A stretch of 64,000 nucleotides of DNA. It comes from Pontiella sulfatireligans. Its GTDB lineage: Bacteria; Verrucomicrobiota; Kiritimatiellia; Kiritimatiellales; Pontiellaceae. The stretch is from contig NZ_CAAHFH010000002.1 of the NCBI RefSeq assembly GCF_900890705.1, forward strand, positions 2,675,458-2,739,457. The letters run 5' to 3'. Both the position numbers and the translations under genes were made by a program. This document shows positions 15,495-24,832 of the stretch, piece after piece. Position 1 is the first letter of the stretch, and every line of letters starts with the position of its first letter. The notes below the pieces were generated by a model. The model ran no database searches and had not been told where the DNA came from. It was given only the letters and a program-made list of their open reading frames with translations.

Positions 15495-16124
15495 TCAGGC
15501 AGGAATGGTGTAGGGGGAATAGATCAGTTTTCCTCCGCATTTCCGGCAAACCAGCCTCGAATTCCGCTGTTGGGCCGTATGGGTCCAGCAGCGGTTTTCG
15601 CATGTAACGCTCCAGCGCGGCGGGGCAAACTGGAGCCGGTGGGTGCGTTCGCCCGTGCAGCCGATCTCCATCGCTTTCGCTTTCCACACGGCATCGTGGT
15701 TGTGCCTTTTCCCAACTAGGGCGTGGGCGATTTCGTGGAGGATGGTGTCGCGAATGTCCTCGTCCGATCCCGCTTGAGCCAGGCTGAATGCAATGGAAAT
15801 GGTTTTGTCGCGATAGTTGCAGCAACCCGCGCGCCGGGTGGAGTGGTCGAACTTAAAGCGCCATTTTTTCAGGCCATGCCCGGTCACAAGCTCAAGCGCC
15901 GTTTTCAGAATGGACTCCATCCGTTGCACGCGCTCTTCGGCAATGCCCGGGGGTGGATCCAGCAGTTCATAGGGGACAGAAAACTCCTCGCCGTCCACCC
16001 GTACCACCGCACGTTTTGGATTGGTGCGAGCCAGAATGCCCGCCACGGTTTGGCGGCGGTATTTGAAGCGCACCGAGTCATCGGGGGCAAAGCGGGCGCG
16101 GAGTTGGTCGGTTTTGCTGAGCAT
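15495..16124 (-). CDS. SprT-like zinc metalloprotease-type protein
   Basis: A 209-residue protein with the zincin motif HEIAH (His130, Glu131, His134) in RDTILHEIAHALVGKRHNHD and a C-terminal zinc ribbon (CENRCWTH, then CRKCGGKL). This is the layout of SprT/Spartan-like domains, which in eukaryotes cleave DNA-protein crosslinks. Bacterial SprT function is poorly defined. An N-terminal ~60-residue extension (FKYRRQTVAGILARTNPKRA) looks like a small beta-barrel and is not usual in SprT. It converges with the HEAT-repeat gene, 2 nt apart. Confidence 0.82.
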   Translation of the reverse strand: MLSKTDQLRARFAPDDSVRFKYRRQTVAGILARTNPKRAVVRVDGEEFSVPYELLDPPPGIAEERVQRMESILKTALELVTGHGLKKWRFKFDHSTRRAGCCNYRDKTISIAFSLAQAGSDEDIRDTILHEIAHALVGKRHNHDAVWKAKAMEIGCTGERTHRLQFAPPRWSVTCENRCWTHTAQQRNSRLVCRKCGGKLIYSPYTIPA

Positions 16125-16163
16125 AGCGGTTGCGTTGCGTCTGCTTATTCCGCAAGGCCGGAA

Positions 16164-17780
16164 TCAGTTGCGGTAGCGGTTGACGATCGGCATGCGGCGG
16201 TCGCGGTCGAAGGAGCGGTGCGTAATTTTTACGCCGGGCGGGGATTGACGCCGTTTATACTCGCTCAGCTCTACGGCATGCACCACGCGCCGGACGATGG
16301 CCTCGTCGTAGCCGTTGGCGATCAGGCCGCCGATGCCAAGGTCGTTTTCGACATAGTCTTCCAGAATGGGGTCGAGCACTTCGTAGGGCGGAAGCGAATC
16401 GGTGTCTTTCTGGTCGGCGCGCAGTTCGGCGGAAGGCGGGCGATCGATGATGCTCGGCGGGATGACGGGCGTTGCGCCCTGTTCGTTGCGCCAGCGGCAG
16501 AGGTCAAACACCAGGGTTTTCGGCACATCCTTGATGAGGGCGTACCCACCGGCCATGTCGCCGTAGAGGGTGCAGTAGCCCATGGCCATCTCGCTCTTGT
16601 TGCCGGTGGTGAGCACCAGCCAGCCATATTCGTTGGAGAGGGCCATGATCAGATTCCCGCGGATGCGCGCCTGCAGGTTTTCCTCGGCGAGACCGGGCGT
16701 CTTGCTTGCGCCCCAAACCTTGGAGAGCTCTCCTTCGAAGGCGCCGTAGAGTTCCTTGATCGCAATTTCGTGGAACTCGACATCGAGAATCTTTGCCATT
16801 TCGTGAGCGTCGCCCAGTGTTCCGTCAGAGGAATATTGCGAGGGCATAGTGACGGCAGCGACGCGGTCCTTGCCGAGGGCGTCGACGGCGATGGCCAGCA
16901 CGAGGGCGGAGTCGATCCCTCCGCTGAGGGCCACGACGACGCGCTTGAAGCCGATCTTGGCGACATAGTCCTTCAGCCCGAGCTTCAGCGCTTCGTAGAC
17001 CTCTTCTAAGTCAGGGAGCGGGGCTTCTTTTCGTGAGGCGTGATCCGTGAGGCGTGATGCATCATGATAAAGAATGTCTTCTTCAAACTGCTTGGCGCGG
17101 GCGAGGCGGGCGCCGTCGGGAGCAAAAACCATGCTGGCGCCATCAAAGACCAGTTCGTCTTGGCCTCCAGCCAAATTGCAGTAGAGCAGGGCGGCGCCGA
17201 GTTTGCGGGCGGTTTGCGCCAGAACATCGATGCGGTCGTTGAGTTTGCCCCGGTAGTAGGGCGAGGCCGAAAGGTTGATCAGCAGGTCGATGCCGGTTCC
17301 TTTAAGGGATTCGACGGCCGCGCCTTCCGGCTCCCAGGAGTCCTCGCATATATGAATGGCGGCGGTTTGGCCTTCGATTTCAAAAAAACAGGGTTCTGTT
17401 CCGGCCTCGAAAAGCCTTTTTTCATCGAATACGCCATAGTTGGGCAACAGCATTTTGCAGTAGGTTGCGGTGATTCCAGAAGATTGGAACACAACGGCGG
17501 CATTGTACTTTTTCCCGTTTTTGGAGAGGGGCGCCCCGACGACCACGCAGGCCTCGGGCGGGAGCTCCTGCTTGAGCCGCTGGAGCTGTGCTTCGCAGTC
17601 GGCGCAAAAGTGGTCTTTGAGGATCAGGTCTTCCGGCGGATAGCCGGAAACCGCGAGTTCGGGAAACACGATCAGCTGTGCGCCTTCTTCAAAGGCTTCC
17701 CATGTCTTGGAAATAATGAGGTCGGTGTTGGCCGCAAGCGCGCCAACGGTGGGGTTCATTTGAACAAGAGCTGCTTTCAT
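16164..17780 (-). CDS. nadE: Glutamine-dependent NAD+ synthase
   Basis: A 538-residue two-domain enzyme. The N-terminal nitrilase-fold glutaminase (glutamate in VFPELAVSGYPPEDL, cysteine in IHICEDSWEPEG) makes ammonia. The C-terminal NAD synthetase (PP-loop VVALSGGIDSALV, and LTTGNKSEMAMGY) amidates nicotinic acid adenine dinucleotide to NAD+. Length is typical for the single-chain bacterial form. It is the last gene of guaB-small lipoprotein-nadE and has an AGGA site before the ATG, within the end of the preceding small gene. Confidence 0.95.
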   Translation of the reverse strand: MKAALVQMNPTVGALAANTDLIISKTWEAFEEGAQLIVFPELAVSGYPPEDLILKDHFCADCEAQLQRLKQELPPEACVVVGAPLSKNGKKYNAAVVFQSSGITATYCKMLLPNYGVFDEKRLFEAGTEPCFFEIEGQTAAIHICEDSWEPEGAAVESLKGTGIDLLINLSASPYYRGKLNDRIDVLAQTARKLGAALLYCNLAGGQDELVFDGASMVFAPDGARLARAKQFEEDILYHDASRLTDHASRKEAPLPDLEEVYEALKLGLKDYVAKIGFKRVVVALSGGIDSALVLAIAVDALGKDRVAAVTMPSQYSSDGTLGDAHEMAKILDVEFHEIAIKELYGAFEGELSKVWGASKTPGLAEENLQARIRGNLIMALSNEYGWLVLTTGNKSEMAMGYCTLYGDMAGGYALIKDVPKTLVFDLCRWRNEQGATPVIPPSIIDRPPSAELRADQKDTDSLPPYEVLDPILEDYVENDLGIGGLIANGYDEAIVRRVVHAVELSEYKRRQSPPGVKITHRSFDRDRRMPIVNRYRN

Positions 17781-17787
17781 TCAGGTC

Positions 17788-17928
17788 CTATTTAACCGCT
17801 TTGACTGCGCCTCCGGCGGCCTTTTTGCCGGCTTTTACCGGGACTTTGGCTACCTTGGCCGCCATGCAGCCATTCAGAAGAATCATGAACAAGCCCGTGG
17901 CCAGTAAGGTTGATATAAGTTTTTTCAT
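17788..17928 (-). CDS. Small lysine/alanine-rich lipoprotein (46 aa)
   Basis: A 46-codon gene between guaB (5 nt upstream) and nadE (7 nt downstream). It begins MKKLISTLLATGLFMILLNG and has a lipobox-like L-N-G-C at Cys21; the 26-residue mature part is almost only Ala, Lys, Val and Gly (KVAKVPVKAGKKAAGG). The tight spacing, signal peptide and intact frame argue that it is real, although the ribosome site is weak and translation may be coupled to guaB. Small basic lipoproteins of this type are common in PVC bacteria, and their role is not known to me. Confidence 0.65.
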   Translation of the reverse strand: MKKLISTLLATGLFMILLNGCMAAKVAKVPVKAGKKAAGGAVKAVK

Positions 17929-17933
17929 ATCGG

Positions 17934-19421
17934 TTAACGGCGATAGTTCGGCGCTTCCTTGGTAATCTTGATGTCGTGGGCGTGGGCTTCGATTGCTCCT
18001 GCGCCGGACACGCGAACGAATTGGCCTTTTTTCTTGAGGGCGGCAATGTTCCTGGCGCCGCAGTAGCCGAGGCTGGCCTGCAGGCCGCCGCAGTATTGCT
18101 TCATCACTTTGCTCACGGTGCCGGCAAACGGAACCATGCCTTCGATGCCCTGCGGGACGAGGTCGTCGTTGCTGCTCAGTCCATAGCGCTGGCGGCTGCC
18201 TTCGCGCGATTTCATGGCATCCAAGCTGCCCATGCCGCGGTAGACCACGAATTGCCGCCCTTCAAAAATAATCTTTTCACCGGGGCTTTCTTCGGTGCCG
18301 GCCAGGACGGAACCCATCATAACGGTGTCGGCTCCAGCGACGAGCGCCTTGGCAATGTCGCCGGAGTTGCGGATGCCGCCGTCGGCAATAACGGGGATGT
18401 CGCCCTTGAGGGCGCTGGCGGCCGCGTAGATGGCGGAAATCTGGGGAATGCCGACGCCGGCCACGACGCGGGTGGTGCAGATGGAGCCGGGGCCGATTCC
18501 GACCTTAACGGCGTCTGCGCCGGCGTCGCGCAGGGCGAGGGCGGCTTCGCCGGTGGCAATGTTGCCTCCGATGACGTCGATGTGGGGGAATTTGTTCTTA
18601 ACCCATGCGACCATGTCGATCACGCCTTTAGAGTGGCCGTGTGCGGTGTCGACCACGAGCACATCGACTTCGTTTTCATTCAGGACTTCAGCGCGCTCAT
18701 AGTCGCCGGGGCCAATGCCGGCGGCAACACGCAGGCGGTGCTTGTCGTCGCGGTTGAAGAGCGGTTCTTCGTTTTCGACGAGACGGCGGACATCGGCGTA
18801 GCTGTATAGGCCGACGAGCTTGTTGGTGTTGTCGAGCAGGGGCAGCTTGCCGATCTTGTGCTGCTGCATAATGTCGTACGCCTGTCGCAGGTTGGTGTCG
18901 GGCTTGGCCGTTATGACGTTAGAGGTCATGATGTCGGTGACGGTCGCGCGTTTGGAGCGGGCGAAGCGGATATCCTTGGACGTCAGGATGCCGATCAGTT
19001 TTCCTTCGTCGTCGAGAATCGGGAATCCGCTGAAGCTGTAGCCTTTTTCCGCGCGGCGGATGGCAATGCTTTCGAGGGTGTCGTTGACGTTAACGGTGAT
19101 TGGGGCGGAAATAAGTCCATTGAGGTGATGCTTGACCCGGCTGACCTGCAGGGCCTGCTCTTCGGGGTCGAGATTTTTGTGAATAACCCCAATGCCTCCC
19201 ATCATCGCCATCGAAATAGCCATGTGCGCTTCAGTCACGGTATCCATCGCCGCACTGAGAAAAGGGATCTTCACAGCCACGTTTCGGGTCAGGTTGGAGC
19301 CGATTTCGGTATCGCCCGGGAGGAAGTCGGCATACTGCGTAATGAGGGAGACGTCGTCAAAAGTAAGCCCTTCGTGGGGGAAGGTTTTCATAAAATCATT
19401 AATGTATTGGTTCTGGCTCAT
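17934..19421 (-). CDS. guaB: IMP dehydrogenase
   Basis: About 495 residues. The (beta/alpha)8 barrel is split by a CBS-domain pair (about 95-215). The catalytic cysteine lies in GIGPGSICTTRVVAGVG and the flap in GMGSLDAMKSREGSRQRY. The enzyme makes XMP, the committed step of GMP synthesis. I place the start at 19421 (MSQNQYIND) because AAGGA lies 8 nt before it; an in-frame ATG 9 nt upstream would overlap that site, and a still longer reading to 19475 lacks support. First gene of a three-gene operon. Confidence 0.95.
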   Translation of the reverse strand: MSQNQYINDFMKTFPHEGLTFDDVSLITQYADFLPGDTEIGSNLTRNVAVKIPFLSAAMDTVTEAHMAISMAMMGGIGVIHKNLDPEEQALQVSRVKHHLNGLISAPITVNVNDTLESIAIRRAEKGYSFSGFPILDDEGKLIGILTSKDIRFARSKRATVTDIMTSNVITAKPDTNLRQAYDIMQQHKIGKLPLLDNTNKLVGLYSYADVRRLVENEEPLFNRDDKHRLRVAAGIGPGDYERAEVLNENEVDVLVVDTAHGHSKGVIDMVAWVKNKFPHIDVIGGNIATGEAALALRDAGADAVKVGIGPGSICTTRVVAGVGIPQISAIYAAASALKGDIPVIADGGIRNSGDIAKALVAGADTVMMGSVLAGTEESPGEKIIFEGRQFVVYRGMGSLDAMKSREGSRQRYGLSSNDDLVPQGIEGMVPFAGTVSKVMKQYCGGLQASLGYCGARNIAALKKKGQFVRVSGAGAIEAHAHDIKITKEAPNYRR

Positions 19422-19614
19422 ATCTTGCATCCTTATTTGCCGGCATATTTTGTTAATATAGCGCGGGCGAGTCAAGCGCCGTATTGCTAGATTGCTGCAG
19501 GAATCAACGGATTCGGTGGGTGCAACGCTTGACGGGGGCGGTAAAAAGTAGCCATAGAGCCTCTGAGCTGGTCTTATGGACTGGTTTTAAGCAAGAAAGG
19601 AACGGGAGCGAAAG

Positions 19615-20376
19615 ATGGTTAAACGGATTCAGATTATTGCTGCGGCGTGCATGGCGACCGCGGCTGCGTCAGCGGTGGAATACAATTTCAACGACTACAA
19701 CGAAGGGCCGTTGGACGGGCAGTTTGGTTGGAATGTCTATAAAAATGTGAAGGACTCTTCCGCGTTTTCGGTGATGGATGCCGTCGGGCGGACTGATGCC
19801 CTCGGCGACAAGGCACTGGTGCTGCAGGCTCCTGAGGTTGAGCTGCGAAGCGTTTCCGGCGAGCCGGTCCGCTGGATGCCGGGCGAGACGCTGAAGGTGG
19901 AGTTTGATTTTAAAGTGGCCATTACCTCGGTGGAACTGGTCAAAAACCGGCCGGTGCTGTCCGTGCTCATCGGCGATGCTGCGCTGGCCGACAAATCCCG
20001 GTGGGAGGTTCGGCTGGAGGCGCAGACCAACGGCAACTGGCGGCTGGTCGGCGATCTGCCGGACTGGGCGGCGGTTGAAATTCCGGCGCAGGACATTGTT
20101 GCCCGTCCGACTGGCGACGATGTGGCCATTTCAGATTGGTTCCGTTTTGTGCTGACCATCAAGAAGGGGGGTGAGCCCGATTTGTTCGAGTCGACGGCGG
20201 AAATTAAGACTGCCGCCGGTAAGGTGATCGCCACTCAAAAGTTCACCGATGAGACCAAAGACAAAAGAACGGCTTCGATCTGGAACAGTCCACGTGTGAG
20301 CCTGGGCTTCAAAGCACCCAGGGATCAATTGGGCTTGTCGGTCATCGATAATATTCGCGGGTCGGCGGCGAAGTAA
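19615..20376 (+). CDS. Exported protein of unknown function (concanavalin-like beta-sandwich suspected)
   Basis: A 253-residue protein with a signal peptide (MVKRIQIIAAACMATAAASA) cleaved before VEYNFNDYNEGPLDGQFGW. The remaining ~230 residues are beta-rich with no cysteines, and the F-N-D-Y-x-x-G-P-L-D-G-Q-x-G-W opening resembles the start of lectin/LamG-like exported PVC proteins. I do not recognise a defined family. It is monocistronic, divergent from guaB and ends at a dispersed inverted repeat. Confidence 0.65.
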   Translation: MVKRIQIIAAACMATAAASAVEYNFNDYNEGPLDGQFGWNVYKNVKDSSAFSVMDAVGRTDALGDKALVLQAPEVELRSVSGEPVRWMPGETLKVEFDFKVAITSVELVKNRPVLSVLIGDAALADKSRWEVRLEAQTNGNWRLVGDLPDWAAVEIPAQDIVARPTGDDVAISDWFRFVLTIKKGGEPDLFESTAEIKTAAGKVIATQKFTDETKDKRTASIWNSPRVSLGFKAPRDQLGLSVIDNIRGSAAK

Positions 20377-20458
20377 AGGTTTGTCGTCCCGGCTTCAGCC
20401 GGCCAAGTCCTTGCAGAGTTGCGCAAGGGACCCGCCTGAAGGCGGAACTACGAACCTT
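20376..20458. repeat. Dispersed REP-type inverted repeat (TTGTAGTYCCGCCTTCAGG family)
   Basis: Arms at about 20376-20402 and 20432-20458 are imperfect inverted copies of AAGGTTYGTMGTYCCGSCTT. Related copies occur at 58420-58486 (arms in reverse order), 48362-48404, 21928-21950 and about 2871-2896. It lies between convergent genes, where it could also act as a bidirectional terminator. Confidence 0.65.
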
Positions 20459-20462
20459 TTTC

Positions 20463-21542
20463 TTACCCATCCATCTGCGCTTTGATGCGCATCTCGACGT
20501 CGTGCTCGTAGAGTGCGGTCAGGATTTCGTCGAGGGCGCCTTCCATTACGCGGTCGAGCTTGTAGAGCGTGAGGCCGATGCGGTGGTCGGTGAGGCGGTT
20601 TTGGGGATAGTTGTAGGTGCGGATTTTTTCGGAGCGGTCGCCGGAGCCGACCATCGATTTGCGCTCGGAGGCCTGGACCGCTGCGTTTTCGCGCTGCTGC
20701 GTGTCGTAGATTCTGGCGCGGAGCATTTTCATGGCGGCGGCTTTGTTTTTGTGCTGCGAGCGTTCGTCCTGGCATTGCACGACCGTGCCGGTTGGAACGT
20801 GGGTGATGCGGATGGCCGAGTCGGTGGTGTTGACGTGTTGTCCGCCGGCGCCTTGGGCGCGGTAGGTGTCGATGCGCAGATCTTCGGTGCGGATTTCGAT
20901 GTCGACGGCTTCCACTTCGGCCAGTACGGCCACCGTTGCGGCGGAGGTGTGCACGCGGCCTTGCGTCTCGGTTTGGGGCACGCGCTGCACGCGGTGGGTG
21001 CCGCTTTCGTGCTTGAGGGCTTTGTAGACGTTTTCGCCTTCCACGGAGAAGGAGACTTCCTTGTAGCCGCCGTCGGAGGGGCTGACGTCGAGCACCTTAT
21101 GCTTCCAGCCTTTCAAATCGAAGTAGCGCGTGTACATGCGGTAGAGGTCGCTGCAAAAGATGCCGGCTTCGTCGCCGCCGGTGCCGGCGCGGATTTCCAT
21201 GATGACGTTGCGGCTGTCGGTCGGATCGGCTGGAATGAGGGCAACCATCATTTCGTGTTCAGCCTGGGGCAGGCTTTCTTCGATCTCGGCCAGCTCCATT
21301 TCGGCCATTTCCTTGAGCTCGCCATCGGCACCTGAGTCGGAGAGGATGGCCACGCTCTCGGCTTTGGCCTCGGCGAGCGTCAGCACTTTGCCGGCGCATT
21401 CGGCCATTTTTTTATGATGCGCGTATTCGCGCATGCATTCCTGCATTTTCTTGGGGTCCGACGAAACCTCGGGCTGCGACATGCGCCCTTCAAGTTCGGT
21501 GAGCTTGGCTTGCAGCTGGTCTAGATAGGTTTGGTCGATCAT
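20463..21542 (-). CDS. prfA: Peptide chain release factor 1
   Basis: A 359-residue class I release factor. The GGQ peptidyl-tRNA hydrolysis motif is in RAQGAGGQHVNTTDSAIRITH. The stop-codon-recognition tripeptide, usually P-A/V-T in RF1, reads P-Q-T here (RVPQTETQGRVHTSAATVAV), which still fits the RF1 P-x-T pattern and not the RF2 SPF. It terminates translation at UAA and UAG. The ribosome site is weak. It follows rpmE on the same strand, separated by a terminator-like hairpin. Confidence 0.95.
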   Translation of the reverse strand: MIDQTYLDQLQAKLTELEGRMSQPEVSSDPKKMQECMREYAHHKKMAECAGKVLTLAEAKAESVAILSDSGADGELKEMAEMELAEIEESLPQAEHEMMVALIPADPTDSRNVIMEIRAGTGGDEAGIFCSDLYRMYTRYFDLKGWKHKVLDVSPSDGGYKEVSFSVEGENVYKALKHESGTHRVQRVPQTETQGRVHTSAATVAVLAEVEAVDIEIRTEDLRIDTYRAQGAGGQHVNTTDSAIRITHVPTGTVVQCQDERSQHKNKAAAMKMLRARIYDTQQRENAAVQASERKSMVGSGDRSEKIRTYNYPQNRLTDHRIGLTLYKLDRVMEGALDEILTALYEHDVEMRIKAQMDG

Positions 21543-21579
21543 GATAAATACCGTTTAAGAGTTCGCAGGATGTAGACGC

Positions 21580-21614
21580 AAAAAGGCCGAACGTGCTTTC
21601 GCAGGTTCGGCCTT
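21580..21614 (-). terminator. Rho-independent terminator downstream of rpmE
   Basis: A perfect 10-bp stem, AAGGCCGAAC / GTTCGGCCTT (21583-21592 and 21605-21614), with a 12-nt loop. Read on the minus strand it is followed by a short U tract (from the A run at 21580-21584). It lies between rpmE and prfA. Confidence 0.8.
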
Positions 21615-21630
21615 CAAATCAGCAAGCAGT

Positions 21631-21837
21631 CTAATACATGCCTTCGGAGAAACGCTTGTTGAAGCGGTCTACGCGGCCTTCTGTATCAATCAGCTTAGCG
21701 CTGCCGGTGAAAAACGGATGGCAGCTGGAGCAGGTGTTCACATGCATCTGCTTGACGGTGGAACGAGTCTTGATCTCGTTGCCGCAGGCGCAGGTAACGG
21801 TTGCTTCGTCGTACTTCGGATGAATATTTTTTCTCAT
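21631..21837 (-). CDS. rpmE: 50S ribosomal protein L31
   Basis: A 68-residue L31 of the zinc-binding (C+) type. Cysteines in TCACGNEIKTRST and NTCSSCHPFFTG form the ribbon, followed by GRVDRFNKRF. L31 bridges the 50S and 30S subunits. GAGGA lies 7 nt before the ATG. The Zn-independent paralogue used under zinc starvation is not in this window. Confidence 0.96.
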   Translation of the reverse strand: MRKNIHPKYDEATVTCACGNEIKTRSTVKQMHVNTCSSCHPFFTGSAKLIDTEGRVDRFNKRFSEGMY

Positions 21838-21970
21838 TGCAAAATCCTCGTGTTCAATTAGGAGCGTGGTTTTTAAACAAAGCAGGGGAATGAACGCAAG
21901 GTTAAGTTTGGTTTTTTTGGGAAGATTCTACTTCCCGCCCTCGGGCGGCTTGAGTACTCTCTGCTCTTAT

Positions 21971-24832
21971 ATGTTGAGAGACTTTCCATCCCTTGCCCGT
22001 GTGACGCACCTCGCCGTATTTGGCGGTTTAGTGCTTTTGGCCGTCCCCGCCCAAAGTTTTGTGGGGGACCGCGGTGTTACGGAAAGCCAGCTTTCCCGCC
22101 TCGATCCCGCGTCGGAGCCCACCAGCGTGCTGCTCGAAACCGTAAAAGAGCTGCTGCGCAACGACCAGCTTGAAGACGCGCTTCCTTTTTTGGAGGAGAC
22201 GCTGATCCGGTTGGAGGGCGACGAAGACCGGAAAGCGCTCCAAACGTTGGCCTACAGCCTCTACCAACTGGCCTACTGCCAGATGAAGCTGGGCGAATAT
22301 GCCGCCGGCGCTAAAAACTTCATCCGTTTTTCCGATGAATTTCCGGACGATCCGCAGAACGACGGCGCCCGCCTGCTGGCGGCGCAGTGCCTGACCATGC
22401 TGCAGCAGTGGCCGGCCGTCGAGACGCAGGCCGCGCTGGTGCTTGAAAACAAACGTCTGTCCGACGAATTGAAGGTGTCGGCCTCGCAGTTGATGGCCGA
22501 GGCGTGCTATCAGCAGGAAAAATGGGCCGAGGCCATCCGCCCGCTAACGACGCTCTTCCGGCAGGCGAAAAAAGACACCGTGCGTGCTGGCGCCGCCGTC
22601 ATGATGGTGACCTGCTATGTCCGGCTCGACGACTTCAACAACCTGTTCCGCTTTTTGCCGCATTGCGACGCCGCCGCGCGCCACGACGTGGGCTTGAACG
22701 TGGCGCTGCTTGAGGCCGGCGACTCGCACTACAATCAAGACTCTTTTCAAAAGGCGTTGCTGCTCTACCGCTTGGTGCTGCTGAAAAAGGACCTGACCGC
22801 CCACTACGAAACGCGCATCCGTGAAACCATGCAGGCGTTGAAGCCGTTCACGGCGGGCGGCGCCCAAACGCTTACCGAGTTCAAGGAGCTGCAACTCAAG
22901 AACGAGACGCTGCTGGCGCGGCTGCGCCAGCATTATAAGATAATTACCGGCTTCCAGGACTACGACATGGACGTGGCGCTGCGCATTGCCCAGTGCTACA
23001 ACGACTTGGAGCGCAACTGGCCGGCACATGCCATCTATCAGCGCATCTACGAGACAAACGAGGGCTCCGCCCAAGCCGACGAGGCGCGTTATTCCGCTTT
23101 TGCCGTCATGCTCGATGAACGCGAGTGGGCCTTGGCCGTTGTCGAGGGCTATGCCTATATGGATGCGCTTCCCGAAGGTGAGTTCATCGACGACGTTACG
23201 CTCAACCTGATGCAGGTGCATATGCAGCTGGATCAGTTCGATCTGGCCTACGAGGTCGGTAAAAAGGGGTTGGAGCTCTCGCCGACGCACAAGTACATCG
23301 ACCAGGTGCAGTATCTGATGGGCTACATCCGCTTCCTCGGGCTCGACTATGAAGAGGCGCTGGCCCTTTTTTCCGAAGTGCTCAATCGCTGGCCCGACAG
23401 CCGCTATTATGAGGCCGCGGAATACTGGCGCTCGATGACGCTCCTGTTTTTGGGCCGCTTTGGCGAGGCGGTCACCGCATTCAACGGCTATCTGAGCAAT
23501 CCGAAGTACGACCCGCTCGTATTTGAGGAAGACGCGTCGTACCGTCTGGGCATCGCCCAATACGGCACCGAAGAATATGAAGCGTCCGAAGCCTCGTTCC
23601 GCGCCTTTATTGATAAGCACCCCGAGAGCCAGCTGCTCTCCGAGGCCTACGCCATGCTCGGCGATCTGCGCGCTGCCGAAGGGGATCTGGCCGTGGCGAT
23701 CGACTTTTACCGCCTGGCGCGCGAAAAGGCGCCGAGTCTTGCCCAGGTCAACTATCCGCTCTTCCAGGCCGCCAAGGTGCTGGAACTGCAGAAAAGCTAC
23801 ACCGAAATCATCGAGTTGATGGGCGACTATCTATCGGCTTGGGGCGATCGGGGCGATTTCGCCAACGCCGCCAACTGGCAAGGCAAGGCCTACAAGATTC
23901 TGGGGGAATATCCGCGCGCGCTCGAATCCTATTTCGATGTGGTCGATGCCTACGGGAACAATGCGGACCAAGCCGGGATTCAACTCATTCTCAACGAACT
24001 GATCTCCGACTATAACGGTGAAGACTGGACGGGCTACCGCGACATTATCCGCGAAAAGCTCGACGCCCGGCTTCTGGGCGCGACGGAGCGGCGCCAAAGA
24101 ACGCTCGAACTGCAGTACCTGACGGTTCTGGCCGGAATCACTGAAGGGGAAGAGCGTGAGCTTGTTGCGGATAAGGTTGTGCAGCCCAAGAACGTACCCG
24201 CCGCCGGCTCGGGCACGCTCGTGCTGATGGCCCGCGAGGGCGTGAAGCGCAAGGACTATGAAATCGTGCACGACGCCTACCGTCGCTTCATGGCCACGTT
24301 TCAGGTTTCCAACAACATGCTCTACATCATGAACGCCAACCTCGATGCGCTGATCGGCGACGGAAGCTATGCCGACGCCATTGCGCTTTCGGAGGACATT
24401 CTGCTCCGGTTCGGCTACAGCAAGTCGGTCGGCTGGGCCCGGAAGCGGCGTGGCGACGCTTTTCGCATGCAGAAGAAGTACGACCAGGCTCTCGAAGCCT
24501 ACAAAGAGCTGCTGGCCATCCGCGAATGGCGCGGCCCGCTTACGCCGGAAGCGCTCTACTGCAGCGGCGTGTGCAAGATGGAGCTGGGCGAAACCGAAGA
24601 GGCTTTCGCCTACTTCCAGCGCATCTATGTGCTATACGAAGAATATACCGAGTGGGTGGCGCCGGCTTATGCCAACAGCATCGCCTGCCTGGAGCTGCTC
24701 GGCGACCACGAGCAGGACATTATCAAGACCTATAAGGAAATGCTGGCGAACGAAGCGGTTGCCGCCACGCCTGAAGGGCGGGACGCCCGCAAGCGCCTGA
24801 TGGAGCTTGAACCCGCAGGAGATTCGCTATGA
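21971..24832 (+). CDS. Large exported TPR protein
   Basis: A ~953-residue protein with a signal peptide (FGGLVLLAVPAQS) and tetratricopeptide-type helical repeats throughout (for example YSLYQLAYCQMKLGEYAAGA, YLMGYIRFLGLDYEEALALF, and RRGDAFRMQKKYDQALEAYK). The start at 21971 is chosen because the upstream in-frame part translates a REP-like sequence (FYFPPSGGLSTL). It overlaps the next gene by 4 nt and heads a TolQ/TolR-type operon, so it is probably a periplasmic scaffold working with that proton motor. Weakly similar to bacterial gliding or secretion TPR proteins, but I cannot assign a function. Confidence 0.8.
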   Translation: MLRDFPSLARVTHLAVFGGLVLLAVPAQSFVGDRGVTESQLSRLDPASEPTSVLLETVKELLRNDQLEDALPFLEETLIRLEGDEDRKALQTLAYSLYQLAYCQMKLGEYAAGAKNFIRFSDEFPDDPQNDGARLLAAQCLTMLQQWPAVETQAALVLENKRLSDELKVSASQLMAEACYQQEKWAEAIRPLTTLFRQAKKDTVRAGAAVMMVTCYVRLDDFNNLFRFLPHCDAAARHDVGLNVALLEAGDSHYNQDSFQKALLLYRLVLLKKDLTAHYETRIRETMQALKPFTAGGAQTLTEFKELQLKNETLLARLRQHYKIITGFQDYDMDVALRIAQCYNDLERNWPAHAIYQRIYETNEGSAQADEARYSAFAVMLDEREWALAVVEGYAYMDALPEGEFIDDVTLNLMQVHMQLDQFDLAYEVGKKGLELSPTHKYIDQVQYLMGYIRFLGLDYEEALALFSEVLNRWPDSRYYEAAEYWRSMTLLFLGRFGEAVTAFNGYLSNPKYDPLVFEEDASYRLGIAQYGTEEYEASEASFRAFIDKHPESQLLSEAYAMLGDLRAAEGDLAVAIDFYRLAREKAPSLAQVNYPLFQAAKVLELQKSYTEIIELMGDYLSAWGDRGDFANAANWQGKAYKILGEYPRALESYFDVVDAYGNNADQAGIQLILNELISDYNGEDWTGYRDIIREKLDARLLGATERRQRTLELQYLTVLAGITEGEERELVADKVVQPKNVPAAGSGTLVLMAREGVKRKDYEIVHDAYRRFMATFQVSNNMLYIMNANLDALIGDGSYADAIALSEDILLRFGYSKSVGWARKRRGDAFRMQKKYDQALEAYKELLAIREWRGPLTPEALYCSGVCKMELGETEEAFAYFQRIYVLYEEYTEWVAPAYANSIACLELLGDHEQDIIKTYKEMLANEAVAATPEGRDARKRLMELEPAGDSL

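Noticed and set aside
15723..17009. 428-codon open frame on the plus strand
   Set aside because: Antisense to sprT-like and nadE, both of which have intact catalytic motifs.
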